A stretch of 64,000 nucleotides of DNA from Burkholderiaceae bacterium (GCA_024235955.1 JACKLJ010000001.1:1287501-1351500); one strand, 5' to 3'. Counted from the stretch's first letter, positions 32,761-41,318 are shown. The notes: generated from the sequence alone by a model not told the origin. Numbers and translations: made by a program.

Positions 32761-34593
32761 TCAGCGCTGATGGCCGCAGTCTTCGAGGAAGCCGATCAGT
32801 TCCTCGCGCAGCTCGTAATAGCGCGGGTGCTGCAGCAGGGCTTCGCGGCTGCGGGGGCGGGGAAGGGGCACGTCCATGAGCTTGCCGATCTTGGCGCGGG
32901 GGCCGTTGGTCATCATGACCACACGGTCGGCCAGCAGGATGGCCTCGTCCACGTCGTGCGTGACCATCATGGCGGTGACCTGGCTGCGTGCCCACACTTC
33001 CATCAGCACTTCCTGCAGGTCCCAGCGGGTCAATGAATCCAGCATGCCGAAGGGCTCGTCGAGCAGCAGCATCTTGGGCTGCAGCGCGAACGCGCGCGCG
33101 ATGCCCACGCGTTGCTTCATCCCGTTGGACAGTTCGGCCGCTTTCTTGTGCATGGCACCACCCAGGCCCACGCGGTTGAGGTAGTACTCGACCGTGTCGC
33201 GGCGCTCGGCCTCGCTGGCGTGCGGGAACACGCGGGCCACGCCCAGCATCACGTTCTCGTGCGCAGTCAGCCAGGGCACCAGGCTGGGAGCCTGGAACAC
33301 CAGGCCGCGGTCCGGGCCGGCATCGCGCACCTCGCGGCCGTCCAGCACGATGACGCCGTCGGTCACGTCGGTCAGGCCGGCCATCATCGACAGCACGGTG
33401 GATTTGCCGCAGCCCGAATGGCCGATGACCGAAATGAACTCGCCCTTGCGGATCTTCATGTCGAAGCCGTCGACCACGGTCTGCGGGCCTTTCGGCGTCG
33501 GGTAGACCTTGACCAGCTGAGAGAACTCGACGAAGCGCTCGTCGCCGGGCTTGGAGGCGTCGGCCCCATCGGCCAGGGCGGCGTCGGGTTGGGCCAGCTC
33601 GGCTTCGATGCGCTCGGCCAGCGCTGCGTGGCGCATGCCCATCCGGCTGGCGAGCGTGCGGGACGGGCCCGCGGATTCGGTGGAACGGGGCGACAGCGAG
33701 GGCAACTGGATCACGTTGCTGCCCTGCTGCGCGGCGTTGCGGTGCGACAGCGCGATCAGGTGCTGGGTGATCTGGCCACGCAGGGCCTGGAAGCTCGCGT
33801 CGTGGTTCATCGCGCGGCGGTCGCGTGGACGCGGGATGTCGACGGTGAACGAGGGGCCGAGCGCTGCGCCGGGCCCGATGTCCAGCGGGATGATGCGGTC
33901 GGCCACCATCAGCGCCTCGTCCACGTCGTTGGTGATCAGCACGACGGTCTTGCGGTCTTCGCTCCAGATGCGGACGATTTCGTCCTGCAGGTTGGCGCGG
34001 GTCAGCGCGTCCAGCGCCGACAGCGGTTCGTCCAGCAGCAGCACGTCCGGATCGGTGGCCAGGGCGCGCGCCACCGAAACGCGCTGGCGCATGCCACCCG
34101 ACAGCTGTGCGGGGCGCTTGTCGATGGCCGGGGTCAGGCCCACCATCGAGACGTAGTGCCTGACCTTTTCCGCGCGCTCGGAGGTCTTGAGATTGCCGCA
34201 CACCCGGTCCACGGCCAGTGCCACGTTCTCGCGCACCGACAGCCAGGGCATGAGCGAGTAGCTCTGGAAGACGACGCCGCGATCCGGCCCGGGGCCGATG
34301 ATCGGCGCACCGTTCTTGAGCACTTCCCCCGTGTCGGCATGGGCCAGACCGGCCAGCAGGTTGATCAGCGTGGTCTTGCCGGTACCCGAGAAGCCGACGA
34401 TGGCGACGAACTCGCCCGGCTCGACGCGCAGGTTCAGGTTTTTCAGCACCTCGGTGCGCGCGGCACCGCTGCCGTAGCCCTTGCACACGTCGCGCAATTC
34501 GAGCGCGGCGGTGGCGGGTACGGCGGACAGGTGGGGGCCTTCACGGCGGGGGGCGGTTTCGAGGATGGCTTTGGGCATGATGGCGGCGTTCAT
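32761..34593 (-). CDS. Nitrate ABC transporter, two ATPase domains in one protein
   Basis: A 610-residue tandem ABC protein, equivalent to fused NrtC- and NrtD-type ATPases. Domain 1 (~30-260): Walker A GFSGTGKTT, signature LSGGMRQR, Walker B VLLLDEP, but the switch segment is ITNDVDEA with Asn where His is usual. Domain 2 (~365-585): GHSGCGKST, signature LSNGMKQR, LLLDEP and a normal VTHDVDEA. A roughly 90-residue linker joins them. It should power NtrB/NrtA uptake of nitrate. The asymmetry suggests one consensus and one degenerate ATP site. Confidence 0.93.
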   Translation of the reverse strand: MNAAIMPKAILETAPRREGPHLSAVPATAALELRDVCKGYGSGAARTEVLKNLNLRVEPGEFVAIVGFSGTGKTTLINLLAGLAHADTGEVLKNGAPIIGPGPDRGVVFQSYSLMPWLSVRENVALAVDRVCGNLKTSERAEKVRHYVSMVGLTPAIDKRPAQLSGGMRQRVSVARALATDPDVLLLDEPLSALDALTRANLQDEIVRIWSEDRKTVVLITNDVDEALMVADRIIPLDIGPGAALGPSFTVDIPRPRDRRAMNHDASFQALRGQITQHLIALSHRNAAQQGSNVIQLPSLSPRSTESAGPSRTLASRMGMRHAALAERIEAELAQPDAALADGADASKPGDERFVEFSQLVKVYPTPKGPQTVVDGFDMKIRKGEFISVIGHSGCGKSTVLSMMAGLTDVTDGVIVLDGREVRDAGPDRGLVFQAPSLVPWLTAHENVMLGVARVFPHASEAERRDTVEYYLNRVGLGGAMHKKAAELSNGMKQRVGIARAFALQPKMLLLDEPFGMLDSLTRWDLQEVLMEVWARSQVTAMMVTHDVDEAILLADRVVMMTNGPRAKIGKLMDVPLPRPRSREALLQHPRYYELREELIGFLEDCGHQR

Positions 34594-34618
34594 GTCGGCT
34601 CCAGACGCGAAGCGCGGT

Positions 34619-35590
34619 TCAGCGGCGGGTGATCAGGTTCTGCAGCACCAGCATCAGCCGGTCCAGGGCGAAGCCGATGGCGCCGATGGTGAACACGGCG
34701 ACCATGATCCGGCTGAGCGAATCGGAGCTGCCGTTCTGGAACTCGTCCCAGACGAACTTGCCCAGACCCGGGTTCTGCGCCAGCATTTCGGCGGCGATCA
34801 GCACCATCCAGCCCACGCCCAGCGACAGGCGCATGCCGGTGAAGATGTAGGGCAGCGAGGACGGCAGGATGATCTTGCGGATGCGGGTGCCCAAGGGCAG
34901 CTGCAGCACCTTGCCGACATTGACCAGATCCTTGTCCACCGACGAGACGCCGATGGCGGTGTTGATCAAGGTGGTCCACAGCGAGCACAGCGTGACGGTG
35001 ATGGCCGAGATCAGGAAGGACTTCTGGAACATCGGATCGCCCGCGGTCACGTACACCGCGCTGACGATCAGCGTGACGATGGGCAGCCACGCCAGAGGCG
35101 ACACCGGGCGGAACAGCTGCACCATCGGGTTGATGGCCGCCTGCACCACCTTGGATGTGCCCGCCAGGATGCCCAGGGGCACCGCCACCAGCGTGGCGAG
35201 CAGGAAGCCCACGAACACGGTCTTCAGGCTGGTGAAGATCTGGTCGATGTAGGTGGCCTTGCCGGTCCAGGGGTGGATGCGGGGCTGGTAGCCGGGGTCT
35301 TCCTTCACGCGTTCGGCGTTGCGCTGCTCCTGCCGGGCGTAGAAAGCGTCGCGGCGCTCGCGCTCCGCAAAATGCTCATGCACCAGGTTGACGGCCTGCT
35401 GCGCCACCTGGGTGGGGCCGGGCACCGCGCCCAGGCTGGTCTGGATGCGCGAGGCCGCAAAGGACCACAGCGCCAGAAAAATCGCGAAGGCCGCCAGCGG
35501 CACGCCCACGGTCATGACGAGCGCGCGGCCGATGTCTTTCGGGTTGCGCAGGGCGGCGGTGCCGCCGAAGAGCTTGGCTGCGAGTTCCAT
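34619..35590 (-). CDS. ntrB: Nitrate ABC transporter permease
   Basis: A 323-residue BPD-type permease with six membrane helices, a long N-terminal insert (~60-115, HEHFAERERRDAFYARQEQR) and the ATPase-coupling loop near VGKVLQLPLGTRIRKIILPSSLP. It is the NtrB/NasE membrane subunit for nitrate import, between the receptor nrtA (5 bases upstream) and the ATPase gene. Confidence 0.95.
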   Translation of the reverse strand: MELAAKLFGGTAALRNPKDIGRALVMTVGVPLAAFAIFLALWSFAASRIQTSLGAVPGPTQVAQQAVNLVHEHFAERERRDAFYARQEQRNAERVKEDPGYQPRIHPWTGKATYIDQIFTSLKTVFVGFLLATLVAVPLGILAGTSKVVQAAINPMVQLFRPVSPLAWLPIVTLIVSAVYVTAGDPMFQKSFLISAITVTLCSLWTTLINTAIGVSSVDKDLVNVGKVLQLPLGTRIRKIILPSSLPYIFTGMRLSLGVGWMVLIAAEMLAQNPGLGKFVWDEFQNGSSDSLSRIMVAVFTIGAIGFALDRLMLVLQNLITRR

Positions 35591-35595
35591 GATGG

Positions 35596-36966
35596 TCAGA
35601 CCTTGTCGGCGGCCTTGAGGCCGATCTTGAATTTGGCGAGATAGTCGTTGGGCTTGCGGCCGTCGTAGGTGACGCCGTCAATGAAGCCGCTTTGCACGCC
35701 CTTGAAGCCGTCGGTCTTGGGCACGTCGGTGGCCTTGATCTTTCCCTCGGCGATCAGCGCGTTGGCGGCCTGCAGGTAGATGTCGGGGCGGTACACCTTC
35801 CTGGCCGTGTCCAGGTACCAGCTGTCAGGCTTGGACTCGGTGATCTGGCCCCAGCGACGCATCTGCGTGAGGTACCAGATGGCGTCGCTGTAATACGGAT
35901 AGGTCGCGTAGTTGCGGAAGAAGATGTTGAAGTCCGGTGCCGGGCGCTTGTCGCCCTTCTCGTACTCGAAGGTGCCGGTCATGCTGTTGCCGATGACGGT
36001 GGCATCGGCGCCCACGTACTGCGACTTCGACAGGATCTTCACGGCTTCCGCGCGGTTGGCCATCGAGGCATCGAGCCACTGGCCCGCGCGGATCAGTGCC
36101 TTGACCACGGCGATGTGCGTGTTGGGGTTGGCCTTGGCCCAGGCCTCGGTCACGCCGAACACTTTCTCGGGGTTGTTCTTCCAGATCTCGTCGTCGGTGA
36201 TGACCGGCACGCCGATGCCCTTGGTCACGGCCTGCTGGTTCCACGGCTCGCCCACGCAGTAACCATTGATGGTGCCGGCCTCCATGGTGGCCGGCATCTG
36301 GGGTGGTGGCGTGACCGACAGCAGCACGTCGGCCTTGGTGGTGCCGGTGGTGTCGCTGCTGGTGTAGTAGCCGGGGTTCAAGCCGCCGGCGGCCAGCCAG
36401 TAGCGCAGCTCGTAGTTGTGGGTGGAAACCGGGAAGACCATGCCCATCTTGAAAGGCTTGCCCTCCTTCTTCCAGGCATCGACCACCTTCTTGAGGGCGT
36501 CGGCCTTGATCGGATGCTCGACCTTGCCGTCCTTCATCGGCAGGTACTTCTTCATCTCGGCCCACACGGCGTTGGAAACCGTGACGCCGTTGCCGTTGAG
36601 GTCCATGCTGAAGGCGGTGACGATGTCCGCCTTGGTGCCGATGCCGATGGTGGCGCCAAGCGGCTGGCCCGCCAGCATGTGCGCGCCGTCGAGCTGGCCG
36701 TCGATCACGCGGTCGAGCAGCACCTTCCAGTTGGCCTGGGCCTCGAGCGTGACGAACAGGCCCTCGTCCTCGAAGAAGTGCTTCTCGTAGGCGATCACCA
36801 GGGGAGCGCAATCGGTCAGCTTGATGAAGCCGAACTTCAGGGCCTGCTTTTCCGGCCGACCGGCCTTTTGGGCCAGTGCGGGCAAGCCAGCGCCCGAGAC
36901 TCCCGCCAGGGCCAGAGCCTGCAGGGTGAACTGCCGTCGATTGAAGGAACGCGAAGAACCGCTCAT
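35596..36966 (-). CDS. nrtA: Nitrate ABC transporter periplasmic receptor
   Basis: A 456-residue NrtA/NasF-type receptor. A twin-arginine signal is visible (FNRRQFTLQALALAGVSGAG, residues 8-27), followed by LKFGFIKLTDCAPLVIAYEKHFFEDEG and GYCVGEPWNQQA. It captures nitrate in the periplasm. It is the first gene of the nitrate operon, and its leader carries the attenuator described below. AAGGAG precedes the ATG at 36966 by 7-12 bases. Confidence 0.96.
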   Translation of the reverse strand: MSGSSRSFNRRQFTLQALALAGVSGAGLPALAQKAGRPEKQALKFGFIKLTDCAPLVIAYEKHFFEDEGLFVTLEAQANWKVLLDRVIDGQLDGAHMLAGQPLGATIGIGTKADIVTAFSMDLNGNGVTVSNAVWAEMKKYLPMKDGKVEHPIKADALKKVVDAWKKEGKPFKMGMVFPVSTHNYELRYWLAAGGLNPGYYTSSDTTGTTKADVLLSVTPPPQMPATMEAGTINGYCVGEPWNQQAVTKGIGVPVITDDEIWKNNPEKVFGVTEAWAKANPNTHIAVVKALIRAGQWLDASMANRAEAVKILSKSQYVGADATVIGNSMTGTFEYEKGDKRPAPDFNIFFRNYATYPYYSDAIWYLTQMRRWGQITESKPDSWYLDTARKVYRPDIYLQAANALIAEGKIKATDVPKTDGFKGVQSGFIDGVTYDGRKPNDYLAKFKIGLKAADKV

Positions 36967-37002
36967 GAAGCACTCCTTGAACAGGAAAGAAAAATGCAGG
37001 CG

Positions 37003-37060
37003 AAAAAAAACGGCGCCCATTTCCTGACCCGCGAAAAGCGGGAGGGAAATGGACGCCGTT
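37003..37060 (-). terminator. Intrinsic terminator (attenuator) in the nrtA leader
   Basis: On the minus strand the arms AACGGCGTCCATTTCC (37045-37060) and GGAAATGGGCGCCGTT (37009-37024) pair over 16 bp with one G-U, enclosing a small CCCGC/GCGGG hairpin, and are followed by eight T (with the last arm bases). This is a textbook factor-independent terminator 37 bases before the nrtA start, so unassisted transcription should stop before the operon. Confidence 0.93.
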
Positions 37061-37064
37061 GTCC
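37051..37064 (-). promoter_or_regulatory. ANTAR-type hairpin P2, overlapping the terminator arm
   Basis: GGAC-AACGGC-GTCC: a 4-bp stem with a six-base loop carrying A at position 1 and G at position 4. Its loop and 3' stem are the first ten bases of the terminator's 5' arm, so P2 and the terminator are mutually exclusive. Confidence 0.8.
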
Positions 37065-37086
37065 GTGTCTGGGTAGACGCCGGGAT

Positions 37087-37104
37087 CAGACCGCCGTTGG
37101 CCCG
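37087..37104 (-). promoter_or_regulatory. ANTAR-type hairpin P1
   Basis: CGGGCC-AACGGC-GGTCTG: a 6-bp stem (two G-U pairs) with exactly the same hexaloop as P2. It lies 22 bases before P2. Two such hairpins are the recognition element of ANTAR antiterminators, and the ANTAR protein NasR is encoded next door. Confidence 0.8.
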
Positions 37105-37122
37105 TCCTGGATGGCAAACCTT

Positions 37123-37140
37123 ATGCACGCGCCGTGCCAG
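37123..37140 (-). promoter_or_regulatory. Sigma-54 promoter (-24/-12) of the nitrate operon
   Basis: CTGGCACGGCGCGTGCAT on the minus strand matches YTGGCACG-N4-TTGCW with one mismatch and the required 10-base spacing between GG and GC. Predicted start is near 37113, giving a leader of about 148 bases that includes P1, P2 and the terminator. Confidence 0.85.
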
Positions 37141-37240
37141 GTCATCGTCTTGGCCGCCAGTGCTTCTTCAACTCATTGATATAAAAGCGAAATTCCAAGT
37201 TCCAGCACTATGCGCGATGGAAGGCACAGCTCATTCTGGA

Positions 37241-37257
37241 TGCGCCAGAGCGGTGCA
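37241..37257. promoter_or_regulatory. NtrC binding site
   Basis: TGCGCC-AGAGC-GGTGCA differs by one base from the symmetric consensus TGCACC-N5-GGTGCA. It is centred about 136 bases upstream of the predicted start, a normal enhancer distance. A weaker, irregular half-site (TGCGCGATGGAAGGCACA, 37211-37228) lies nearer the promoter. Confidence 0.7.
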
Positions 37258-37327
37258 ACGGAACCATGCCGGTTCAGTCAGGCACGCAGTTTGTGCGCTG
37301 CAACATGCCAGGAAACGTGCGCGCACG

Positions 37328-38617
37328 TCAGCGCGGCGAAGGGTTGGGCAGGACCTCGGCCATCGCCAGCACCGCGTCGGCCACCTCGATCAGGCGGCGG
37401 TTCTGGTTCATGGCCATCTGCCGCAGGGCCTTGTGGGCTTCGTCCTCGCTGAGTTGGCGATGCGCCATCAGCAGGCCCTTGGCACGCTCGACCAGCTTGC
37501 GCTCGTTGAGGCTGGAGCGCACGGTGTCCAGTTCGTCGCCCATGGCCTGCAACCGCAGCGCCTGATCGCGCACGATCTCCAGGATCGAGCGGTCCATCTG
37601 GGCACCGAAGGAGGCCGCCTGGTGGGGCAGGTCCATGAGTGGCAACCCCGGGCTCGCGGGCGCATCGTCGAAGAATGCGGTGTCGGCAACCAGCGCGCCC
37701 GCCTCGGGCACCCGTGTCTGAAGATCTTCCAGCGCGCGCAGGTCTTCCTCCGCGGTCTGCCGCCGGCGCTTGCACAGGGAAAGCAGCTCGGCCGCCATGG
37801 CGTCTTCCACGGACTTCATGGCGTCCATGTGGGCTGTACAGACGTCGAACCATGCCTGGCTCAGGTGGCTTTCCAGTGCGCCTCCCGGCGTGGTCGTGCA
37901 AAGCACACGGCGCAGCCGTTCCAGGGTGGCCAGCGTGTCGGGCTTCTGCGCCTGTTGCCAGGCGAGCTGCAACGGCCGGCTGGCGAAGTCGGCAAACACC
38001 TGCAGGCACTGTTCCTGCGATTCGATCAGGCGCAGCAGGCGCTGCTGGCCATCGGCGTCGGCACAGCCGGTCGCGAACAGTGCTGCACCGGTGGCGCGTT
38101 CCTGGCCAGCGAATTCCTTGCCCTGCATGAAGTTGAACAGGGCCACCAGGTGGCGTGAGATGTCCGGATCCCAGGCGCTGTCCGCGGCTTCGAACACCAC
38201 CGACAGCAGGGCATGGATCAGCCGGGCATAGGCGGCCGTGGCGCGCGCGGCGCTCCATGCCTGCGTCTGCACCCGCTCACGCAGCAGCGGCAGGGCGGCG
38301 AGCCCCTGCAAGGCATAGGCGATGCGGCCGAACAGGCGTGTGCGGTAGCCGCTCTGCTCGGCTTCGGTATCCAGCGGCTCGAAGCGGGCCAGCACCTCGA
38401 CCTGGAGCGCTTCACTGGCTGCCACCTGGGCCAGCCGTTCGGCACCGCCGCGCTCGCCGCGCGAGGCCAGGTACAGGTTGGTCAGCCCGCGTTCGCGCTG
38501 CAGCGCATGCACCAGGCGCCCGGTGGCATTGACCAGTTCGCTCGTCAGGGCCAACTGGTGCAGCCCTGCGATCTCGCAGCGCTTGGAGGCCATCAGGAAG
38601 TTCAGGGCAGATTTCAT
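37328..38617 (-). CDS. nasR: Nitrate-sensing ANTAR antiterminator NasR
   Basis: A 429-residue regulator. The N-terminal ~300 residues form an all-helical NIT domain (HALQRERGLTNLYLASRGE near residue 38 is typical of its nitrate/nitrite pocket). The C-terminal ANTAR domain (~350-415) includes LNERKLVERAKGLLMAHRQLSEDEAHKALRQMAM-type helices, seen here as ERKLVERAKGLLMAHRQLSE. In Klebsiella, NasR binds leader RNA in response to nitrate and prevents termination. The matching RNA element lies directly downstream, before nrtA. Confidence 0.94.
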   Translation of the reverse strand: MKSALNFLMASKRCEIAGLHQLALTSELVNATGRLVHALQRERGLTNLYLASRGERGGAERLAQVAASEALQVEVLARFEPLDTEAEQSGYRTRLFGRIAYALQGLAALPLLRERVQTQAWSAARATAAYARLIHALLSVVFEAADSAWDPDISRHLVALFNFMQGKEFAGQERATGAALFATGCADADGQQRLLRLIESQEQCLQVFADFASRPLQLAWQQAQKPDTLATLERLRRVLCTTTPGGALESHLSQAWFDVCTAHMDAMKSVEDAMAAELLSLCKRRRQTAEEDLRALEDLQTRVPEAGALVADTAFFDDAPASPGLPLMDLPHQAASFGAQMDRSILEIVRDQALRLQAMGDELDTVRSSLNERKLVERAKGLLMAHRQLSEDEAHKALRQMAMNQNRRLIEVADAVLAMAEVLPNPSPR

Positions 38618-38692
38618 GCGGTGGCGGTGTTCCGCATGGGTACAGCAACATCCGTGCCGCCAGCGGGGCGCCGGCTGGCCGGTTGACGGTTC

Positions 38693-39385
38693 TCAGGCGG
38701 GTTCCATGCCGTGCTGGCGCTTGGTGGCGGCCGTTGCCGCGCTGGCCAGGAAGTCGAGATAGCTGCGCGTCGCAGCGGTTTGCGTGCTGGGCACCGTCTG
38801 CGCAGCGGAGAAAGTGGTGACGATCTGCACCGCCTCCGGCAGGCCGCCCAGGAGGGTGATGCCGGGCAGGTTCATCAGTTCGCTCAATTGCTGGAAGCCC
38901 AGCGCCACCTCGCCCTTGGCGACCAGCGAACCCACCGGCACCCCCGGCGGCGGGGTGACAATGCGCGGCGCGATTTCTGCGGCGATGCCCCAGTGCTCGA
39001 ACAGCCGCGCCAGCTGCACGCCGCTGGGGCCGGTGGAATAGCCGAGCGTGGGCGCGGCCAGCACCGCGGCCTTGAGGGCAGCTTCAGTCGAGATGTCGGG
39101 CCGCGGGGTGCCGGCGGGCACGGCCACGGCCACGGCCGAGCGCACGATGTCCACGCGGGTTTCGGCCAGCAGATGGCCTGCGGCAACCAGCTTCTCGATG
39201 GCGTCGGACGCGAGGGCCACCACGTCAAAGGCCTCGCCGGCCTGCACACGCTTGGCGGCGTCGACCCCGCCGACCGATTCGACCTGTACCTCGATCTCCG
39301 GGTGGGCTTGCTGGAATTGGTGAGTCAGGTCGGCCAGCAAGGCCTTGGTGGCCATGGAAGAGATGACGGCGATGCGGATGCTCAT
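38693..39385 (-). CDS. ModA-like substrate-binding protein without signal peptide
   Basis: A 230-residue type-2 periplasmic-binding fold protein (MSIRIAVISSMATKALLADL, GEAFDVVALASDAIEKLVAAG, PPPGVPVGSLVAKGEVALGFQQLSEL). This resembles the molybdate-receptor group, but the N-terminus has no export signal from the ATG at 39385; an upstream extension of the frame is Arg-rich and not signal-like. It is divergent from the GntR gene of the sugar-acid cluster. It could be a cytoplasmic binding or regulatory protein; function unknown. Confidence 0.7.
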   Translation of the reverse strand: MSIRIAVISSMATKALLADLTHQFQQAHPEIEVQVESVGGVDAAKRVQAGEAFDVVALASDAIEKLVAAGHLLAETRVDIVRSAVAVAVPAGTPRPDISTEAALKAAVLAAPTLGYSTGPSGVQLARLFEHWGIAAEIAPRIVTPPPGVPVGSLVAKGEVALGFQQLSELMNLPGITLLGGLPEAVQIVTTFSAAQTVPSTQTAATRSYLDFLASAATAATKRQHGMEPA

Positions 39386-39542
39386 GGGCTGTTGGTTGCG
39401 TTGGGTCGTTGCGGCCCGGCGGGCCTGCCGGCCGGGAAGACGCATTATGAGGATGGGCACCGTGACGGCGGCAGGTCTGCTCTACACCTGCAGCGCTTCG
39501 ACCTGGGCCGGAAGTCAGACAACTCGGCTCATAATGGATGTC

Positions 39543-40274
39543 ATGTCAGAAGTCCACGCTCCCGTTGTTCGCCGCCCGCGTTCCCTGACCGCGGACCTCG
39601 TGCGCATTCTGGGGGACCAGATCCGGGACGGCACGCTCCCAAACGGCGCCAAGCTGCCGCGCGAGACCGATCTGGTGGCCGAGCACGGGGTCAGCCGCAC
39701 CGTGGTGCGCGAGGCCATCTCACGGTTGCAGGCAGCCGGCATGGTGGAAACCCGGCACGGCATCGGCACCTTCGTGATCGGATTGGGCGACGCGAGCACG
39801 TTCCGGATCGCGCCGGACCAGCTCGGCACCTTGCAGGACGTGATCGCGGTGCTGGAGTTGCGCATCGCGGTCGAAACCGAGAGCGCGGCGCTGGCGGCAC
39901 AACGGCGCACCTCCGAGAACCTGGACGCGCTGCGCCAGGTGCTCCAGGCCTTCGCCAGCGCGGTGGAGGAGGGGCGGGACGCGGTGGGGCCGGATTTCCA
40001 GTTTCACCTGGAAATTGCCCGGTCGACACAGAACCCGCACTTCGAGGAACTGATGAACACCCTCGGCGGCATGATGATTCCGCGCGCCCGCCTTGGGGCA
40101 ACGTCGACCCCGACGCCCGCGCAGCAGGTCTACCTGCGCGGTGTGCACGCGGAGCATCTGGCCATATGCGAGGCCATAGAGCGGCAGGACGCCGAGGCAG
40201 CGCGCGCCGCCATGCGGACCCACCTGAGCAACAGCCGCGAACGGCGCCGGCGGCTGCTCCAATCCGGCGCCTGA
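39543..40274 (+). CDS. GntR-family (FadR subgroup) regulator
   Basis: A 243-residue regulator with an N-terminal winged helix (LPRETDLVAEHGVSRTVVREAISRL, residues ~38-62) and an all-helical FCD effector domain whose metal-binding His/Asp residues appear in DFQFHLEIA and GVHAEHLAICEAI. The FCD class commonly responds to sugar acids, in keeping with the glucarate/galactarate genes immediately downstream. An in-frame ATG at 39534 is an alternative start. Confidence 0.9.
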   Translation: MSEVHAPVVRRPRSLTADLVRILGDQIRDGTLPNGAKLPRETDLVAEHGVSRTVVREAISRLQAAGMVETRHGIGTFVIGLGDASTFRIAPDQLGTLQDVIAVLELRIAVETESAALAAQRRTSENLDALRQVLQAFASAVEEGRDAVGPDFQFHLEIARSTQNPHFEELMNTLGGMMIPRARLGATSTPTPAQQVYLRGVHAEHLAICEAIERQDAEAARAAMRTHLSNSRERRRRLLQSGA

Positions 40275-40328
40275 CACACGGATGCGCATTTAGGGGATAA
40301 CCCTGATCTGTTGCGATCGTTCTTAGAG

Positions 40329-40349
40329 GTATGATGTCATATCTCATAC
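40329..40349. promoter_or_regulatory. Inverted repeat before kdgD, candidate GntR operator
   Basis: GTATGA-N9-TCATAC, 15 bases before the kdgD GTG, overlapping a TATGAT that could be a -10. Symmetry and place suggest a repressor site; which protein binds is inferred from the adjacent gene. Confidence 0.45.
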
Positions 40350-40363
40350 GGCAAGGGGCCATC

Positions 40364-41275
40364 GTGACGCCACAAGAACTCAAGACAGCGCTTTCCACGG
40401 GTTTGCTGTCATTTCCACTGACCGATTTCGACAGCGAACTCAATTTCGCGCCCAAGCCATACGCCGCGCGTCTCGAATGGCTGAAGCCCTATGGCGCCAC
40501 CGTGCTGTTTGCTGCCGGCGGTACGGGTGAGTTCTTTTCCATCGAGCCGGGGGAATACGCCCAGATCGTCAAGGTGGCCTGCGACGTCTGCAAGAACGAC
40601 ATCCCGATCGTGGGCGGGGCGGGAGGGGGCACACGGCTGGCCATTCAGTACGCCCAGGCTGCGGAAAAGGCGGGCGCCGCCGGCATCCTGCTGCTGCCCC
40701 ACTACCTGACCGAAGCGACCCAGGAAGGCCTGATCGCCCACATCGAGGCGGTGTGCAGGAGCGTGCGGATCGGTGTCATCGTCTACAACCGCGCCGCCAC
40801 GCGGCTGACGGCGGCGTCGGTGACGCATCTCGCGGATCGCTGCCCGAACCTGATCGGCTTCAAGGACGGGCTGGGCGATGTCGAGCGCATCGTGCAGATC
40901 CGCCACCGCGTGGGCGACCGGCTGGTGTACATCGGCGGCATGCCCACGCACGAGGTCTATGCCAACGCCTACAAGGCGCTGGGTGTACCGACGTATTCGT
41001 CGGCGGTGTTCAACTTCATTCCCAGAACCGCCATCGAGTTCTACAACGCCTACGCCAGGGGCGACCAGGCCACGGTGGGCCGACTGATCAACGAATTCTT
41101 CTTGCCGTACCTGGACATCCGCAACAGGGGTGAAGGCTATGCAGTCAGCATCGTCAAGGCAGGCGCGACCATCGTGGGTCGTGGGGCCGGTCCGGTGCGG
41201 CCACCGCTGACCGACCTCAAGCCCGAGGAAGTCGAGCAGTTGCGCGCCCTGATCCAGAGGCTGGGCCCGCAGTGA
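40364..41275 (+). CDS. kdgD: 5-dehydro-4-deoxyglucarate dehydratase
   Basis: A 303-residue DapA-superfamily aldolase-type enzyme that decarboxylates and dehydrates 5-keto-4-deoxyglucarate to 2-oxoglutarate semialdehyde. It has FAAGGTGEFFS (substrate loop), IVYNRA with the catalytic Tyr and LIGFKDGLGD with the Schiff-base Lys. The GTG at 40364 is chosen because AAGGGG lies 7-12 bases upstream and the resulting MTPQELKTALSTGLLSFPLTDFD is the family start. Confidence 0.95.
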   Translation: MTPQELKTALSTGLLSFPLTDFDSELNFAPKPYAARLEWLKPYGATVLFAAGGTGEFFSIEPGEYAQIVKVACDVCKNDIPIVGGAGGGTRLAIQYAQAAEKAGAAGILLLPHYLTEATQEGLIAHIEAVCRSVRIGVIVYNRAATRLTAASVTHLADRCPNLIGFKDGLGDVERIVQIRHRVGDRLVYIGGMPTHEVYANAYKALGVPTYSSAVFNFIPRTAIEFYNAYARGDQATVGRLINEFFLPYLDIRNRGEGYAVSIVKAGATIVGRGAGPVRPPLTDLKPEEVEQLRALIQRLGPQ

Positions 41276-41318
41276 GACCCGATCCACAACCAGACTTCAG
41301 ATCTACAAGGAGACCTCC

